The position numbers and the translations under genes are program-made. A DNA stretch of 64,000 nucleotides from Actinoplanes campanulatus (GTDB lineage: Bacteria; Actinomycetota; Actinomycetes; Mycobacteriales; Micromonosporaceae): NCBI RefSeq assembly GCF_014647795.1, contig NZ_BMPW01000026.1:1-64000 (forward strand). Reading direction: 5' to 3'. Every line of letters starts with the position of its first letter. The first letter of the stretch is position 1. Positions 26,364 to 35,195 of the stretch are shown one piece after another. The notes beneath the pieces are model-generated. The model worked only from the letters and a program-made list of their open reading frames with translations, did not search any database and was not told the DNA's origin.

Positions 26364-26630
26364 ATGAAGCACTTCTCTCGTAAGGCCTTCGCCGTCGCCG
26401 CTCTCGCCGCCGGTGCCCTGATGCTCGCTCCGGCCGCCGCTCAGGCGGGTGGCCACCCGGGTGGGGTTGACATCGACCAGGACACCAAGTGCGTCGGTCA
26501 CGCCGACACCCAGAACGCTCTGGTCGGCCTGCAGAACGTCGACGTCCAGGCGCTGAGCGGTCTCGGCATCCTGGGCCAGGGCACCGCCAACCAGAACGAC
26601 ATCTTCTCTTGCGCCCCGAGCATCTTCTGA
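26364..26630 (+). CDS. Small secreted two-cysteine protein, possibly rodlin/chaplin-like
   Basis: An 88-residue protein with a classical signal peptide (MKHFSRKAFAVAALAAGALM, cut near AAAQAG) and a mature part of about 58 residues. The mature part has two cysteines (TKCVGH and FSCAPSIF) about 39 residues apart and an Asn/Gln/Gly/Leu-rich middle (NVDVQALSGLGILGQG). Size, export and composition recall the rodlins and chaplins that coat actinomycete aerial structures, but the match is loose. It follows an unusually AT-rich leader and is closed by a very strong terminator, both fitting a highly expressed transcript. The start is set by the signal peptide. Confidence 0.6.
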   Translation: MKHFSRKAFAVAALAAGALMLAPAAAQAGGHPGGVDIDQDTKCVGHADTQNALVGLQNVDVQALSGLGILGQGTANQNDIFSCAPSIF

Positions 26631-26668
26631 GCAAGTGACACCGTCACTCGCTGGGTGAAATAGGCGGT

Positions 26669-26696
26669 ACGGCCCCCACCATTCGGTGGGGGCCGT
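26669..26696 (+). terminator. Intrinsic-type terminator
   Basis: A perfect 12-bp stem ACGGCCCCCACC / GGTGGGGGCCGT with an ATTC loop, followed by TTCGTGTTT. It lies 38 bp after the stop of the small secreted protein. Confidence 0.9.
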
Positions 26697-26899
26697 TTCG
26701 TGTTTCCGGCCGGGCGCAAAGGCCAGGGTGACCACCGCATCAGCCCGGTGGGCGCGTCGCGGCCGGAATGGGGCAGACGCTCGCGTGGAGCCGGCGGGAC
26801 GGGGTGGATTCGGCGGGGACTGCGCACGCCGTACCGGAAAAGGGGTCTGTGAGCCGGAGCCGTGTGAACCGTTTGCGGGGTCCGATCCGATGATGGGTT

Positions 26900-27454
26900 G
26901 TGACCAGCACGCGCGGGCCCGCCCCGACGGACGCCGACCTGTTGACCCGCATCGCGGGCGGCGACCGGAGCGCGTTCGAGGCGTTCTACCGGCGTCACGC
27001 GGCGTGGCTGGTGCTGCGCCTGCGCTACCGCTGTCTCGACGACGCCCTCGTCGACGACGTGGTGCAGGAGACCTTCCTGGCCGTCTGGCGGGGCACGGCC
27101 AGGTACCGGGATCCGGGCGGTGACGTGGCCGGATGGCTGTGGCGGATCGGTTCCCGCCGACTGATCGACTCACTGCGGGGGCACGGGGCCCGGCAGCGGT
27201 TGACCGGCCTGCTGGCCCGGCGCCGGTCCACCGAGGAGCCCTCCGCCGAGGAACAGGTGCTGGTCGGTGTGGAACACGGCGACCTCGGTGGCGCGCTCGC
27301 CCGGCTCTCCCCGGAACTGCGCGCGGTGGTGCAGGCGACCGTCCTGGACGGGCTCACCACCGCGGAGGCCGCCGTGCTGCTCGGCATCCCCGCGGGCACC
27401 GTCAAGACCAGAGCCATGCGGGCCCGCCGGCAGCTGCGCCAGGAGCTGGCGTGA
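26900..27454 (+). CDS. ECF-type RNA polymerase sigma factor
   Basis: A 184-residue sigma-70-family factor with region 2 (AFEAFYRRHAAWLVLRL, then DDALVDDVVQETFLAVWRG) and region 4 (LSPELRAVVQATVLDGLTTAEAAVLLGIPAGTVKTRAMRARRQL), and no regions 1 or 3, as in ECF factors. GTG 26900 is the start. It is followed at once by a zinc-finger anti-sigma gene and an ABC exporter module, the usual layout for an envelope-stress or antibiotic-sensing switch. It probably controls its own operon. Confidence 0.92.
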   Translation: MTSTRGPAPTDADLLTRIAGGDRSAFEAFYRRHAAWLVLRLRYRCLDDALVDDVVQETFLAVWRGTARYRDPGGDVAGWLWRIGSRRLIDSLRGHGARQRLTGLLARRRSTEEPSAEEQVLVGVEHGDLGGALARLSPELRAVVQATVLDGLTTAEAAVLLGIPAGTVKTRAMRARRQLRQELA

Positions 27455-27474
27455 TCGACGAGGGGAGGGCGGCC

Positions 27475-28287
27475 ATGGAGTCGTGGCATCTGCCGGACGA
27501 GGAACTGCGGCGGTACGGGGAGCGGACACTGGCGCCACCCGTCCTCTGGTCGGTCGAGGCGCACCTGACGGCCTGCGCGCACTGCCGGCACCGGCTCGCC
27601 GCCGGGCAGCCGGCCGTGCTGCGGGACGGCTGGGAGCGGCTGGACGCCGAACTGGACGCGCCCGTCCCGGGAGCGGTCGAGCGCCTGCTGACCCGGGCCG
27701 GCGTGGCCGGGCACACCGCCCGGCTGCTCGCCGCGACCCCGGTGCTGCGACTGTCCTGGCTGGCCGCCGTGGTGTCGACGCTGGCGCTCACGGCGGTGCT
27801 GGCCGCCGTCCTGCATCCGGTGGTCTTCCTGGCGGCGGCGCCGCTGCTGCCGGTCTGCGGGGTCGCGCTGTCGTTCGGGCCGCGCGCCGATCCGACGTAC
27901 GAGATCGCCGTGGTCGCCCCGATGCACACGTTCCGGCTGCTTTTGCTGCGCTGCGTGGCCGTGCTGTCGGCGACCACCGCGCTCAGCGCGGTGGCGAGTC
28001 TCGCGGTGCCCGACATCGGCCTGGCCGCCCTCGGCTGGTTTCTGCCGGCACTGACGCTGACGCTGCTCAGTCTCGCGCTGACCGCCCGGCTCGGCCCGGT
28101 CCTCGCCGCCGCCTGCGTGGGCCTCGGCTGGATCGCGGTGGTGGTGTCCACCCGGGGCGCCGGCGCCACCGGCTCGACCGTCTTCGTCCCGGCCGGGCAG
28201 CTCGCGTCGGCGGTCGCCGCCGTGCTGGCCGCCGTCGTCCTCGCCCGGATCCACCGGGCGTTCGAATCCCCCAGGAGGTTCCGGTGA
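27475..28287 (+). CDS. Zinc-finger (HC2-type) anti-sigma membrane protein
   Basis: A 270-residue protein whose N-terminal 60 residues hold the zinc-binding anti-sigma motif H-x3-C-x2-C (EAHLTACAHCRHRL). It is followed by about six hydrophobic helices. It should hold the preceding ECF sigma at the membrane and free it on a signal. ATG 27475 is preferred because GGGGAGGG sits six bases upstream; GTG 27451, overlapping the sigma stop, is an alternative. Many helices instead of one make it resemble anti-sigma factors fused to a permease-like part. The stop overlaps the ABC ATPase start. Confidence 0.85.
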   Translation: MESWHLPDEELRRYGERTLAPPVLWSVEAHLTACAHCRHRLAAGQPAVLRDGWERLDAELDAPVPGAVERLLTRAGVAGHTARLLAATPVLRLSWLAAVVSTLALTAVLAAVLHPVVFLAAAPLLPVCGVALSFGPRADPTYEIAVVAPMHTFRLLLLRCVAVLSATTALSAVASLAVPDIGLAALGWFLPALTLTLLSLALTARLGPVLAAACVGLGWIAVVVSTRGAGATGSTVFVPAGQLASAVAAVLAAVVLARIHRAFESPRRFR

Positions 28288-29162
28288 CCGTCGCCGCGGC
28301 CACGTCCGTGGTCCACGCGTCCGGCCTGACCCTGCGGTACGGCCGCACCGCCGCACTGACCGATGTGTCCTTCACGCTGTACGACGGCGTGACCGGCCTG
28401 CTCGGCCCGAACGGCGCGGGCAAGACGACGCTGCTGCGGATCGTCGCCACCGCGCTCCCGCCCGACCAGGGCACGCTCAGCGTCCTGGGCAACGACCCGC
28501 GCACCCCCGCCGGCCGGCTCGCCGTGCGGCGCCGCCTCGGCTACCTGCCGCAGGATCCCGGCTTCCATCCGGGTTTCACCGCGTTCGAGTTCGTCGACTA
28601 CGTGGCGATCCTCAAGGAGCTGACCGACCGTCGCGCCCGCCATCAGGAGGTGAGCCGGGTGCTGGACGCGGTCGGGCTTTCCGGTCAGCGCGGGCGGAGG
28701 ATCAGGGCGCTGTCCGGCGGGATGCGGCAGCGGGTGGCGCTGGCCGCGGCGCTGGCCGGCGACCCGGACCTGCTCGTCCTCGACGAACCGACCGTGGGCC
28801 TCGACCCCGAGCAGCGGCTGCGGTTCCGGGAGGTGATCGCGGAGCTGGGCGAGGGCCGCTCGGTGCTGCTGTCCACCCACCAGACCGAGGAGGTGATGGC
28901 GCTCTGCCAGCGGGTGGTCGTGCTGGACGGGGGCACGGTCCGGTTCGAGGGCACCCCGGCGGATCTCGCCGCGCACGCCCGGGGGCGGGTGTGGACCAGC
29001 GGCGCCCGGGTGGCCGGGGCGCTCGCGTCCTGGCGGGCCGGCGACGGGCGCTACCGCAACGTCGGCGACCCGCCGGCCGGCGCCGAGCTGCTCGAACCCA
29101 CCGTCGAGGACGGCTATCTGATGCTCGTCGACACGCCGGCTCGTGAGGAGACCGGGCGATGA
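28284..29162 (+). CDS. ABC transporter ATP-binding protein
   Basis: A 292-residue ATPase with Walker A (LLGPNGAGKTTLL, about residue 40), Q-loop region (GYLPQDPGF), signature LSGGMRQRVALA, Walker B (LLVLDEPTVGLD) and the switch His in STHQT. It belongs to the group that powers ABC-2 type exporters. A strong AGGAGG lies five bases before GTG 28284. The stop overlaps the next gene's ATG, so the ATPase and its membrane partner are translated together. Confidence 0.95.
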   Translation: MTVAAATSVVHASGLTLRYGRTAALTDVSFTLYDGVTGLLGPNGAGKTTLLRIVATALPPDQGTLSVLGNDPRTPAGRLAVRRRLGYLPQDPGFHPGFTAFEFVDYVAILKELTDRRARHQEVSRVLDAVGLSGQRGRRIRALSGGMRQRVALAAALAGDPDLLVLDEPTVGLDPEQRLRFREVIAELGEGRSVLLSTHQTEEVMALCQRVVVLDGGTVRFEGTPADLAAHARGRVWTSGARVAGALASWRAGDGRYRNVGDPPAGAELLEPTVEDGYLMLVDTPAREETGR

Positions 29163-30736
29163 CGGCCGCACTGGCCGAACGCCCGGCCCCTACCGCGCCA
29201 CGGCCGGGCGATCCGCGCCGCGCCATGCTGGCCCTCGCCCGGACCGAGGGGGTACGGCTCCTGCGTCATCCGGCGGTGATCGCCGGGCTGCTGCTCTTCA
29301 CCGGCCCGGAGATCTACCGGTGGCTGACCGGCCGGGCCAACCGGTTCCCGGTCCTCTCAGACGAGGACTGGTCGACGCAGTTCCTCGCCCTGCTGGTGCT
29401 GGGCGGCGGCGCGCTGATCGCGGCCAACCTCGCGGCGTTGCGCGCCGACCGGCACGCCACCACCGGGCTGTACGACACCCTCGTACTGCCGCCCGCGTGG
29501 CGGACCGGCGCCTTCCTGCTGGCCGTGCTGCCGTTCACGGTCCTGGTCGCGGTGCTGACCGCCACCCGGATCGCGCTGCTGGCCGCGCTGCCCGGCTCGG
29601 CCGGCCGCCCCGACCCCGCCGAGCTGGCCCTGCATCCCGCCGTGGTGCTGCTGTTCGGCGCGGCCGGGGTGCTGCTGGCGGGGCTGGTCCGTACCGTGAT
29701 CGTGGCGCCTCTGTTGTTGCTGGCCGCGGCCGTCGCCGTCTATGCCGCCGGGCTGTCGTCGCTGCCGGGTCACGTGCGCTGGCTGCTACCGGTCGCCCTG
29801 GAGCAGCCGCCGATGCCGGTGCCGGTCGCGCTGACGTCCCGGCCGTCCGGCCGGCACCTGGCGTACGTCGCCGGTTTGATCGCCTTGGTGGCGCTGGCCG
29901 CGCTGGTCGCCGCGGGTGCCCGGAACCGCCGCCTCGTGATGGCCGGCGCGGCCGCCCTGTCCGTCACCGCCGGGGCCGGAGCGGCCCAGTACCTGCCGGT
30001 CAGCGACGCCGTCCGGGACGCCCGGGCCACCGCCGCCGAGCGTCCCGCCGAGATGCAGGACTGCCGCTCGATCGGCTCGGTTACCTACTGCGCGTTCGGC
30101 GGCTTCGAACCCTGGACCGGCGGCTGGGACGCGGTGGTGCGCGGGGTGCTCCGCGCGGTGCCGGCCGAGGCGGCCGGGCAGCCGTTCGTCATCCGGCAAC
30201 GGGTGTCCACCGACGACCGGATGCTCGACGGCCGGGTGGTGACCGCGGAGGAGCAGGCCGCCGCGGCGGCGGAGTGGCAGCGGATCGAGCCCGGCGCGGT
30301 CACGGTGGGCACACGGTGGGGCGACGGCCGGTCCGAGATGTCGCTGGCCGGCCTGGTCGCGTACCAGGTCGTCACCCATGAGTCAGCGCCCGCGCACATC
30401 CCGGTCTGCGGCGCTCGCGGCGTGCTGGTCGCCTGGCTCGCCGGGCAGGCGACCCCGGCGACCGCCGCCGGCCTGCGCGCGGTCGACGCCACCAGTTGGG
30501 GCGGAGTGCCGTTCGGCGACATGCAGTTCCCGGTGGGCTTCTCGGTGCCGGACCGCGAGATGGCGGCGGCATCGGCGCTGCTCCGGCGCCCGCCCGGGGA
30601 CGTCGCCACGACGGTCGCGCGCTCCTGGGCCGAACTGACCGCCGCGGGCACCTCCGCCGACCGGGCCGGTGAGCTGCTCGGCGTCCCCGTCCCGCCGCTG
30701 CCGCCCGTCGAGGAGCGGACTCGATGCGACGGATGA
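29159..30736 (+). CDS. Large ABC-2-like membrane partner with extracellular C-terminal part
   Basis: A 525-residue protein with about six hydrophobic helices in the first 310 residues. A mostly hydrophilic part of about 210 residues follows (from SDAVRDARATAAERP), probably outside the membrane, with two cysteines (DCRSIGSVTYC). Position after the ATPase with a four-base overlap makes it the transmembrane half of the exporter, although sequence identity to named ABC-2 families is low. Its 3' end overlaps the next gene by 13 bp. Substrate unknown. Confidence 0.75.
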   Translation: MTAALAERPAPTAPRPGDPRRAMLALARTEGVRLLRHPAVIAGLLLFTGPEIYRWLTGRANRFPVLSDEDWSTQFLALLVLGGGALIAANLAALRADRHATTGLYDTLVLPPAWRTGAFLLAVLPFTVLVAVLTATRIALLAALPGSAGRPDPAELALHPAVVLLFGAAGVLLAGLVRTVIVAPLLLLAAAVAVYAAGLSSLPGHVRWLLPVALEQPPMPVPVALTSRPSGRHLAYVAGLIALVALAALVAAGARNRRLVMAGAAALSVTAGAGAAQYLPVSDAVRDARATAAERPAEMQDCRSIGSVTYCAFGGFEPWTGGWDAVVRGVLRAVPAEAAGQPFVIRQRVSTDDRMLDGRVVTAEEQAAAAAEWQRIEPGAVTVGTRWGDGRSEMSLAGLVAYQVVTHESAPAHIPVCGARGVLVAWLAGQATPATAAGLRAVDATSWGGVPFGDMQFPVGFSVPDREMAAASALLRRPPGDVATTVARSWAELTAAGTSADRAGELLGVPVPPLPPVEERTRCDG

Positions 30737-31377
30737 GCGTACGGGCCCTGCCGCTGCTGGTGCTCCCGGCCGCGCGGGCCACACCGTGGACGGCGTTCCT
30801 GGCCGCGGCCGGTGTGGGGCTGGCGATCGTCGCCGTGCCCGCCGTCTTCCGGGTCGAACTGACCGTCGAGGATCTCGTGGGCCTGCTGCGCGCCGCCGCG
30901 GTCTGCGGTGCGCTCGGCCTGGCGTTCCTCCTGGACGACCCGGCCGCGCGCACCATCGCGACGGTGCCCACCCCGCGCCCGCTCCGGTACGCCGCCCGGG
31001 CCGGCGTGATCCTCCCCGCGGCGGCGGCCTGGTGGGCTCTCGTCCTGACGATCACCGGTCACGGCGCCCTCCTGCCGCTGGGCGGCGTCACGGTGGAGGC
31101 GGCCGCGCTCGGCGCGGTGGCGCTGGCGGTGGGCGCCGTTCGCCTACGCTCCGGCGACAACGGCGGCATCGTGGCGGCCCCCGCCGTGCTGGTCCTGGTG
31201 GTCGCGGCGAGCCGGATCCCGCCGCATCTGGCCCTCTACGTGCCACCCGGCGACGAACGCTGGGCCGCCGCCCATCATCGCTGGGCCGCCCTGCTTGCGG
31301 CGGCCGTCCTGGTATCGGTGTGGGCGGCGGTGGAGCCGGTCCGGGCACGGTCCTCAATGATGACCGAAATCGATTAG
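30724..31377 (+). CDS. Membrane protein, second permease-like subunit
   Basis: A 217-residue protein of about six hydrophobic helices (for example FLAAAGVGLAIVAVPAVF and LLAAAVLVSVWAAVEPV). It starts inside the end of the previous gene and is the last of the ECF sigma / anti-sigma / ABC operon. No family is recognised; by position it is an accessory permease subunit. Confidence 0.7.
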   Translation: MRRMSVRALPLLVLPAARATPWTAFLAAAGVGLAIVAVPAVFRVELTVEDLVGLLRAAAVCGALGLAFLLDDPAARTIATVPTPRPLRYAARAGVILPAAAAWWALVLTITGHGALLPLGGVTVEAAALGAVALAVGAVRLRSGDNGGIVAAPAVLVLVVAASRIPPHLALYVPPGDERWAAAHHRWAALLAAAVLVSVWAAVEPVRARSSMMTEID

Positions 31378-31494
31378 AAGATCTTTTCAGGGTACGGCCG
31401 AAGCGTTTCCGAGAGCATTTCACGCATTGAATGCCTTGATAGCCTGTGATCTGAGCCGAGTGGGATTCGTTTCACTGCGCGGGGGTGATCGGCT

Positions 31495-31905
31495 ATGAGC
31501 GAGGAAATGCACGGTGCGGTGTTCGGTGGTCCACTCGAACGGCTGCGCCAAGCCGCCCGGATCGACCTGCCACGCCTGGTGGACGAGTATGCGCAGATCC
31601 GCAACGCGTGTGAGACCACCTCGGGCTACGACGACCGGCTCGACCGGCCCGGCTACTTCGGGCCACCGGCTTTCCAGGGCAGCTGGACACGACTGCGCGA
31701 CATCGTTTGGAGCGCCGCCGGTGAGACCAGCGACAACCTGTGGGAACTGTCGCAGGGCCTCGAAGCCGCGCTCAACCGTTTCCTTCACGAGGACGACACC
31801 GCGGCGCGCGAGATGGACGAGATCCGTGACCGTCTGCAAGGCGACAGGTCCCCGGGCAATGACGAGTGGACGGTCGGCCACGACAGCGGCGAATACCCGA
31901 GGTGA
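31495..31905 (+). CDS. Small helical protein, T7SS/WXG-like in character
   Basis: A 136-residue soluble, mainly helical acidic protein with no signal peptide (MSEEMHGAVFGGPLERLRQ ... GSWTRLRDIVWSAAG). The Trp-x-Gly-like turn and helical hairpin pattern recall ESX/WXG100-linked proteins, but this is not a firm family call. It is followed after two bases by a larger helical gene, then a YbaB-like protein and a lipoprotein, which look like one transcription unit. GGGGGTGAT lies upstream of the ATG. Confidence 0.55.
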   Translation: MSEEMHGAVFGGPLERLRQAARIDLPRLVDEYAQIRNACETTSGYDDRLDRPGYFGPPAFQGSWTRLRDIVWSAAGETSDNLWELSQGLEAALNRFLHEDDTAAREMDEIRDRLQGDRSPGNDEWTVGHDSGEYPR

Positions 31906-31907
31906 CG

Positions 31908-32945
31908 ATGGCGGATTTTCCGAAGAGTCTCGAGTTCGCGATCAGCGGCCTCGTCAACACGCTCGTCAACAAGGTCATGACCCGGGCGGGTGACGCCGAC
32001 GCGCTCGAGGAACTCGTCCAGGTCACCGGAGTCCCGTACGTCAGCGACGTCACGATTCGCGACTACGCCACCCGGAAGGCCGAGGAGATCTGGGGTCCCT
32101 ACATGGAGCTTCCCCCACCCTCCTCGTTCGACGGAGCGATCGAGGCCCTCCGAGGCGCGCACCAGCGGCTCACCAACACCGGGGTCACCAGCATCGAGGA
32201 CGCCGAGCTGTTCAGCCTCGGCGCACTGGTGCCGGACTTCATGGCGGACTTCCGTAGCAATCAGGCCGGCTGGCGCGGCCGGACCATCGACGCCGTCCGC
32301 AGCGGCTACCTCGACCGGTGGGGAGGGATGGTGTTCCTCCAGGCCAACACCATCGCGCTCCTGTGGCTGGTGCTGCGGGGATACCAGGAGCAGGTCAGGC
32401 AGGCGCAGAACGACGTGGTCAAACTCGTCGAGCTCGCCGAGGAGGTCATCGCGGCGTACGACCCGCAGTCGCTGTGCGGCTCGACCGAGAGCAAGAACCT
32501 GACCTTCAACATCGCCATCGGTGTGCTGGGCGTCCTGTCCGCGGGCGCCGGGGCGGCCGGGATGGCCGTCGCCGGCGTGGTCGCGGCTGTCGGTGCGGCC
32601 GGCCTCGGCGTGGCCAAGGACATGTACGAGCCGGATGCGCCCCGGGACGCGGACATCGGGGGCGACAGTGTCGCCGCGATCTGGCAGAGCATCCTTGACG
32701 CGACCGAGAAACTCCGCCTCCAATTCAGCGCATCGGAGAGGGAACTGCACGACATCATCAACGGATTCCACAACAGGGTCGTCAGCGGAAGCATTCTCCT
32801 CGGAACGTCCGGAGCAGGGGTGAGACAGACCGTGCCGGCGCTGGAAGCGTTCCGGTCGAAGCCGTTGGGTGTGGGTGTCAGCAACCTGGAACGGCCGCGG
32901 ATGGGTTCGGACAATCCTGACCCGGCCCATTCGCCGGAGTACTGA
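31908..32945 (+). CDS. Helical protein with a Gly/Ala hydrophobic hairpin, possible T7SS-type substrate
   Basis: A 345-residue protein with no N-terminal signal. It is helical for about 200 residues, including an Ala/Arg-rich part with GWRGRTIDAVRSGYLDRWGG, a WXG-like helix-turn-helix region. It then has a Gly/Ala/Val-rich hydrophobic stretch (about 205-240, IGVLGVLSAGAGAAGMAVAG) that could insert into a membrane. It then has another helical part and a polar tail ending DPAHSPEY. The layout matches many actinomycete WXG-superfamily proteins exported or toxin-linked through ESX-type systems. No ESX core genes are in the window. ATG 31908 is two bases after the previous stop; GTG 31902 is also possible. 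Confidence 0.6.
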   Translation: MADFPKSLEFAISGLVNTLVNKVMTRAGDADALEELVQVTGVPYVSDVTIRDYATRKAEEIWGPYMELPPPSSFDGAIEALRGAHQRLTNTGVTSIEDAELFSLGALVPDFMADFRSNQAGWRGRTIDAVRSGYLDRWGGMVFLQANTIALLWLVLRGYQEQVRQAQNDVVKLVELAEEVIAAYDPQSLCGSTESKNLTFNIAIGVLGVLSAGAGAAGMAVAGVVAAVGAAGLGVAKDMYEPDAPRDADIGGDSVAAIWQSILDATEKLRLQFSASERELHDIINGFHNRVVSGSILLGTSGAGVRQTVPALEAFRSKPLGVGVSNLERPRMGSDNPDPAHSPEY

Positions 32946-32973
32946 TCCGCACCCGCATCGGAAGGGAGGAACC

Positions 32974-33510
32974 ATGGCCACCATCGCGGACGACCTCAAC
33001 GCGATAGTCGTCAGGGCGAGTTCACCCGATGGGCGCATCGAAGGGGAGGTGGAGTCCCTGCGGCACATCACGCTGCGGTTCGTGCACGACAGCTATGAGG
33101 GGTACTACCGGGACCGTGACGCCGTGACGCTGGCGCATCAACTCGGGCGCGGGGCGACGTTGATGGCCGCGGCATACCAGAGAGCGCGGCGGGTGGTCAT
33201 GCGCGCGCACAGCTTCGAGCGGTACAGCGAGCTGAGCCCGCCGTTCTCGCCGCGGCACCGGGACTACCTGGAGCGGGGTGCGAGACTCACCGCGCACGGA
33301 AGCTCGCCGGATGGGGAGATCGTGGTGACGACGGTCGGTCTCCTCGACTTCCACGTCAGCATCGCGCCCGACGTGCTGGAACGCCACGACGAGCGGGAGT
33401 TTCTCCAACTCGCCGACCGCGCGATGAGGGACTTGCAGGTCGGCCATCAGCAGGCGCACACCGAGCTGCGGCACGAGATGTATCTGAAATACAGGGACAG
33501 GGAACGGTGA
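32974..33510 (+). CDS. YbaB/EbfC-like protein with two related halves
   Basis: A 178-residue protein with a strong ribosome site (GGGAGG) before ATG 32974. The two halves look related: ASSPDGRIEGEV followed by a helix, and GSSPDGEIVVTT followed by a strand and helix (residues about 15-75 and 100-165). The pattern of a D-G-x-I turn, beta strands and a long helix resembles YbaB/EbfC-type proteins often found in WXG operons of actinomycetes, here duplicated. It overlaps the downstream lipoprotein start. Function by context only. Confidence 0.55.
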   Translation: MATIADDLNAIVVRASSPDGRIEGEVESLRHITLRFVHDSYEGYYRDRDAVTLAHQLGRGATLMAAAYQRARRVVMRAHSFERYSELSPPFSPRHRDYLERGARLTAHGSSPDGEIVVTTVGLLDFHVSIAPDVLERHDEREFLQLADRAMRDLQVGHQQAHTELRHEMYLKYRDRER

Positions 33511-34325
33511 ATCACACCCCGCGACTGCCACGACGGCGCCTGCTCGCGGCCGCGCTCGGTGCGGCCGGACTCGCGGCAGCCGCCGCCTGCACCGGCCCGC
33601 CGGAGAACAACGACCCGCCCGGGCCGTCGTCCAGTCCCGGCCCGGCGATGCTTCGCGACGACATCGTCGACGGAGTCACCATCGACGAGCGGGGATTCGC
33701 GACCTTCCCCGTACCGAACGGTGACGCCGCGAGGCGCATCGTCGGCGCGGCGGCGGTCTTCCGGAACGGTACGGACCAGCCGATCAGGGTCCATGTCCGT
33801 TTTCAGTTCGTGGACGGCGCGGGGCGGGGGTGGCGTTCCGAGGACCTGAACGACTGGCAGGCGATCGTCAATGCGGGCTGGGCCTACCTGCCGGCGGGGC
33901 AGGCCGTCGAACTCGGGGGCATTCTGCAGGTCGGCGCGGAAGAGGCCGGCCGGGTCGCGCGGATCGTGCTGGACGTGACCGGGGAGGGGATACCGCCGCC
34001 GCGGTCCGTGTTGCTGCCGGCGAGGATCGACGCGGTGCAGCACCGGCCCACCCCGAAGGACGAGTGGGACTACGTCTCGTTCGACGTGGACAACCCCACC
34101 GCCGGTTTCGAGGAGCCGAACTACGGCCTGGTGTACCGGTCCACCGACGGGCGTCTGATCGGCGGATGGTTCGTCGACCGCGCCCACTGGTGGGACATCG
34201 AGTCGGCGCTGCCGAAGGGCGAGAGCGACGAGTACCCCCGGGGCATCAGCCGCCACACGCTGCCCACGTGGCTGCCGCCGGACATCCAGCCGAGTGGCGT
34301 GACCATGTACGTGTGGCCGCGATAG
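33507..34325 (+). CDS. Lipoprotein with signal peptide and lipobox
   Basis: A 272-residue exported lipoprotein. The N-terminus PRRRLLAAALGAAGLAAA has a twin-Arg-like start and ends in the lipobox AAAC (Cys at about residue 28), followed by a Pro/Ser-rich linker. The remaining 220 residues are a predicted beta-rich domain (FPVPNGDAARRIVGAAAVF, VRIVLDVTGEG) that could bind a ligand or partner outside the membrane. It starts at GTG 33507, overlapping the previous stop, so it is co-translated with the YbaB-like gene. No domain name is recognised. Confidence 0.7.
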   Translation: MNHTPRLPRRRLLAAALGAAGLAAAAACTGPPENNDPPGPSSSPGPAMLRDDIVDGVTIDERGFATFPVPNGDAARRIVGAAAVFRNGTDQPIRVHVRFQFVDGAGRGWRSEDLNDWQAIVNAGWAYLPAGQAVELGGILQVGAEEAGRVARIVLDVTGEGIPPPRSVLLPARIDAVQHRPTPKDEWDYVSFDVDNPTAGFEEPNYGLVYRSTDGRLIGGWFVDRAHWWDIESALPKGESDEYPRGISRHTLPTWLPPDIQPSGVTMYVWPR

Positions 34326-34523
34326 CTGCTCGCCCACGGCGAGCGTCTGGGCTTCGACAGCGCCTGAGGAACCGCTGGGCTGGCCGTCCGCTGTCGGTGC
34401 AGGTGGAACACCGGCACGTCCTGGCTGACATCCCGAGGAGTTGGCGCCGCCGGCCACCGTGGTCTCGACGTGCCGTTGCGGGTGCGGCCGGGCGAGCCAC
34501 CGATCGAGCGGCCGCAAGACAGC

Positions 34524-35195
34524 TCAGTGGGGTTTGGCCTGGTAGCCGTGGATGTCGGAGTCCGGAGTGTCGGCGCGGCGGCACACCTCGCGGACGATGG
34601 CGTCGACGGCCGTGCGTTCGGTGACGCCGTCGGCCCGGAGCAGGGGGACCGCCCAGTCGCAGCCGGCGAGGGCGAGATGTTCCTCCCATCCGGGCCAGGC
34701 GAGCAGGTCCGTCAGCCGCAGTGTGGTGGCGCCACCCATCTCGCCGTGGCCACCGTTGATGGACTCCCCGATCAGGAATGGGTGCGTGCCGAACGGGACG
34801 AGCTCGAAATAGTAGACGTGGTGGGTGGGGTGTTGCGGGGTCGGGGCCTGGTTCCGGTAGGCGACCCGCATGAACTGCCGATCCCGTTCCGGCCCGGTCA
34901 GCGGGATCGACGCGGCGAACAGATAGGTGGCGTCCAGCGTCACGTCGCCGGCCCAGTGCACCGCCCCGGAATCGACCGTGAGGTGCCGGAAGAACTCCGG
35001 GTGGGCGAAGACCGTCCAGTCGGTCCCGGGGTGGTCCCGGACGAGCCGGTCCCGCGAACAGTCGAAGAGCCGGACGTCGCCGGATCCGAACTCGAGGGCG
35101 AGCTTCGCCCGGTCGGCGGGCACGGCCCGGATCAGCGGGGGCACCGGCCCGGCTGCCCGGTTCAGGGAAGGCTCTGCCACGCTCATGGTCGCCAT
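34524..35195 (-). CDS. DUF2442-containing hypothetical protein
   Basis: A 223-residue cytosolic protein. The N-terminal half (KLALEFGSGDVRLFDCSRD ... FAHPEFFRHLTVDSGAVHWAG) follows the DUF2442 pattern seen in many actinobacterial and toxin-antitoxin-adjacent proteins. The C-terminal half has no recognised domain and contains a Gly/His-rich stretch. Two ATG codons open the frame. The adjacent decayed transposase sequence suggests an unstable region. Function unknown. Confidence 0.6.
   Translation of the reverse strand: MATMSVAEPSLNRAAGPVPPLIRAVPADRAKLALEFGSGDVRLFDCSRDRLVRDHPGTDWTVFAHPEFFRHLTVDSGAVHWAGDVTLDATYLFAASIPLTGPERDRQFMRVAYRNQAPTPQHPTHHVYYFELVPFGTHPFLIGESINGGHGEMGGATTLRLTDLLAWPGWEEHLALAGCDWAVPLLRADGVTERTAVDAIVREVCRRADTPDSDIHGYQAKPH

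Noticed and set aside
26135-26365. Minus-strand frame of 76 residues in the AT-rich leader
   Set aside because: No ribosome site or family match, and it overlaps the likely promoter of the secreted-protein gene.
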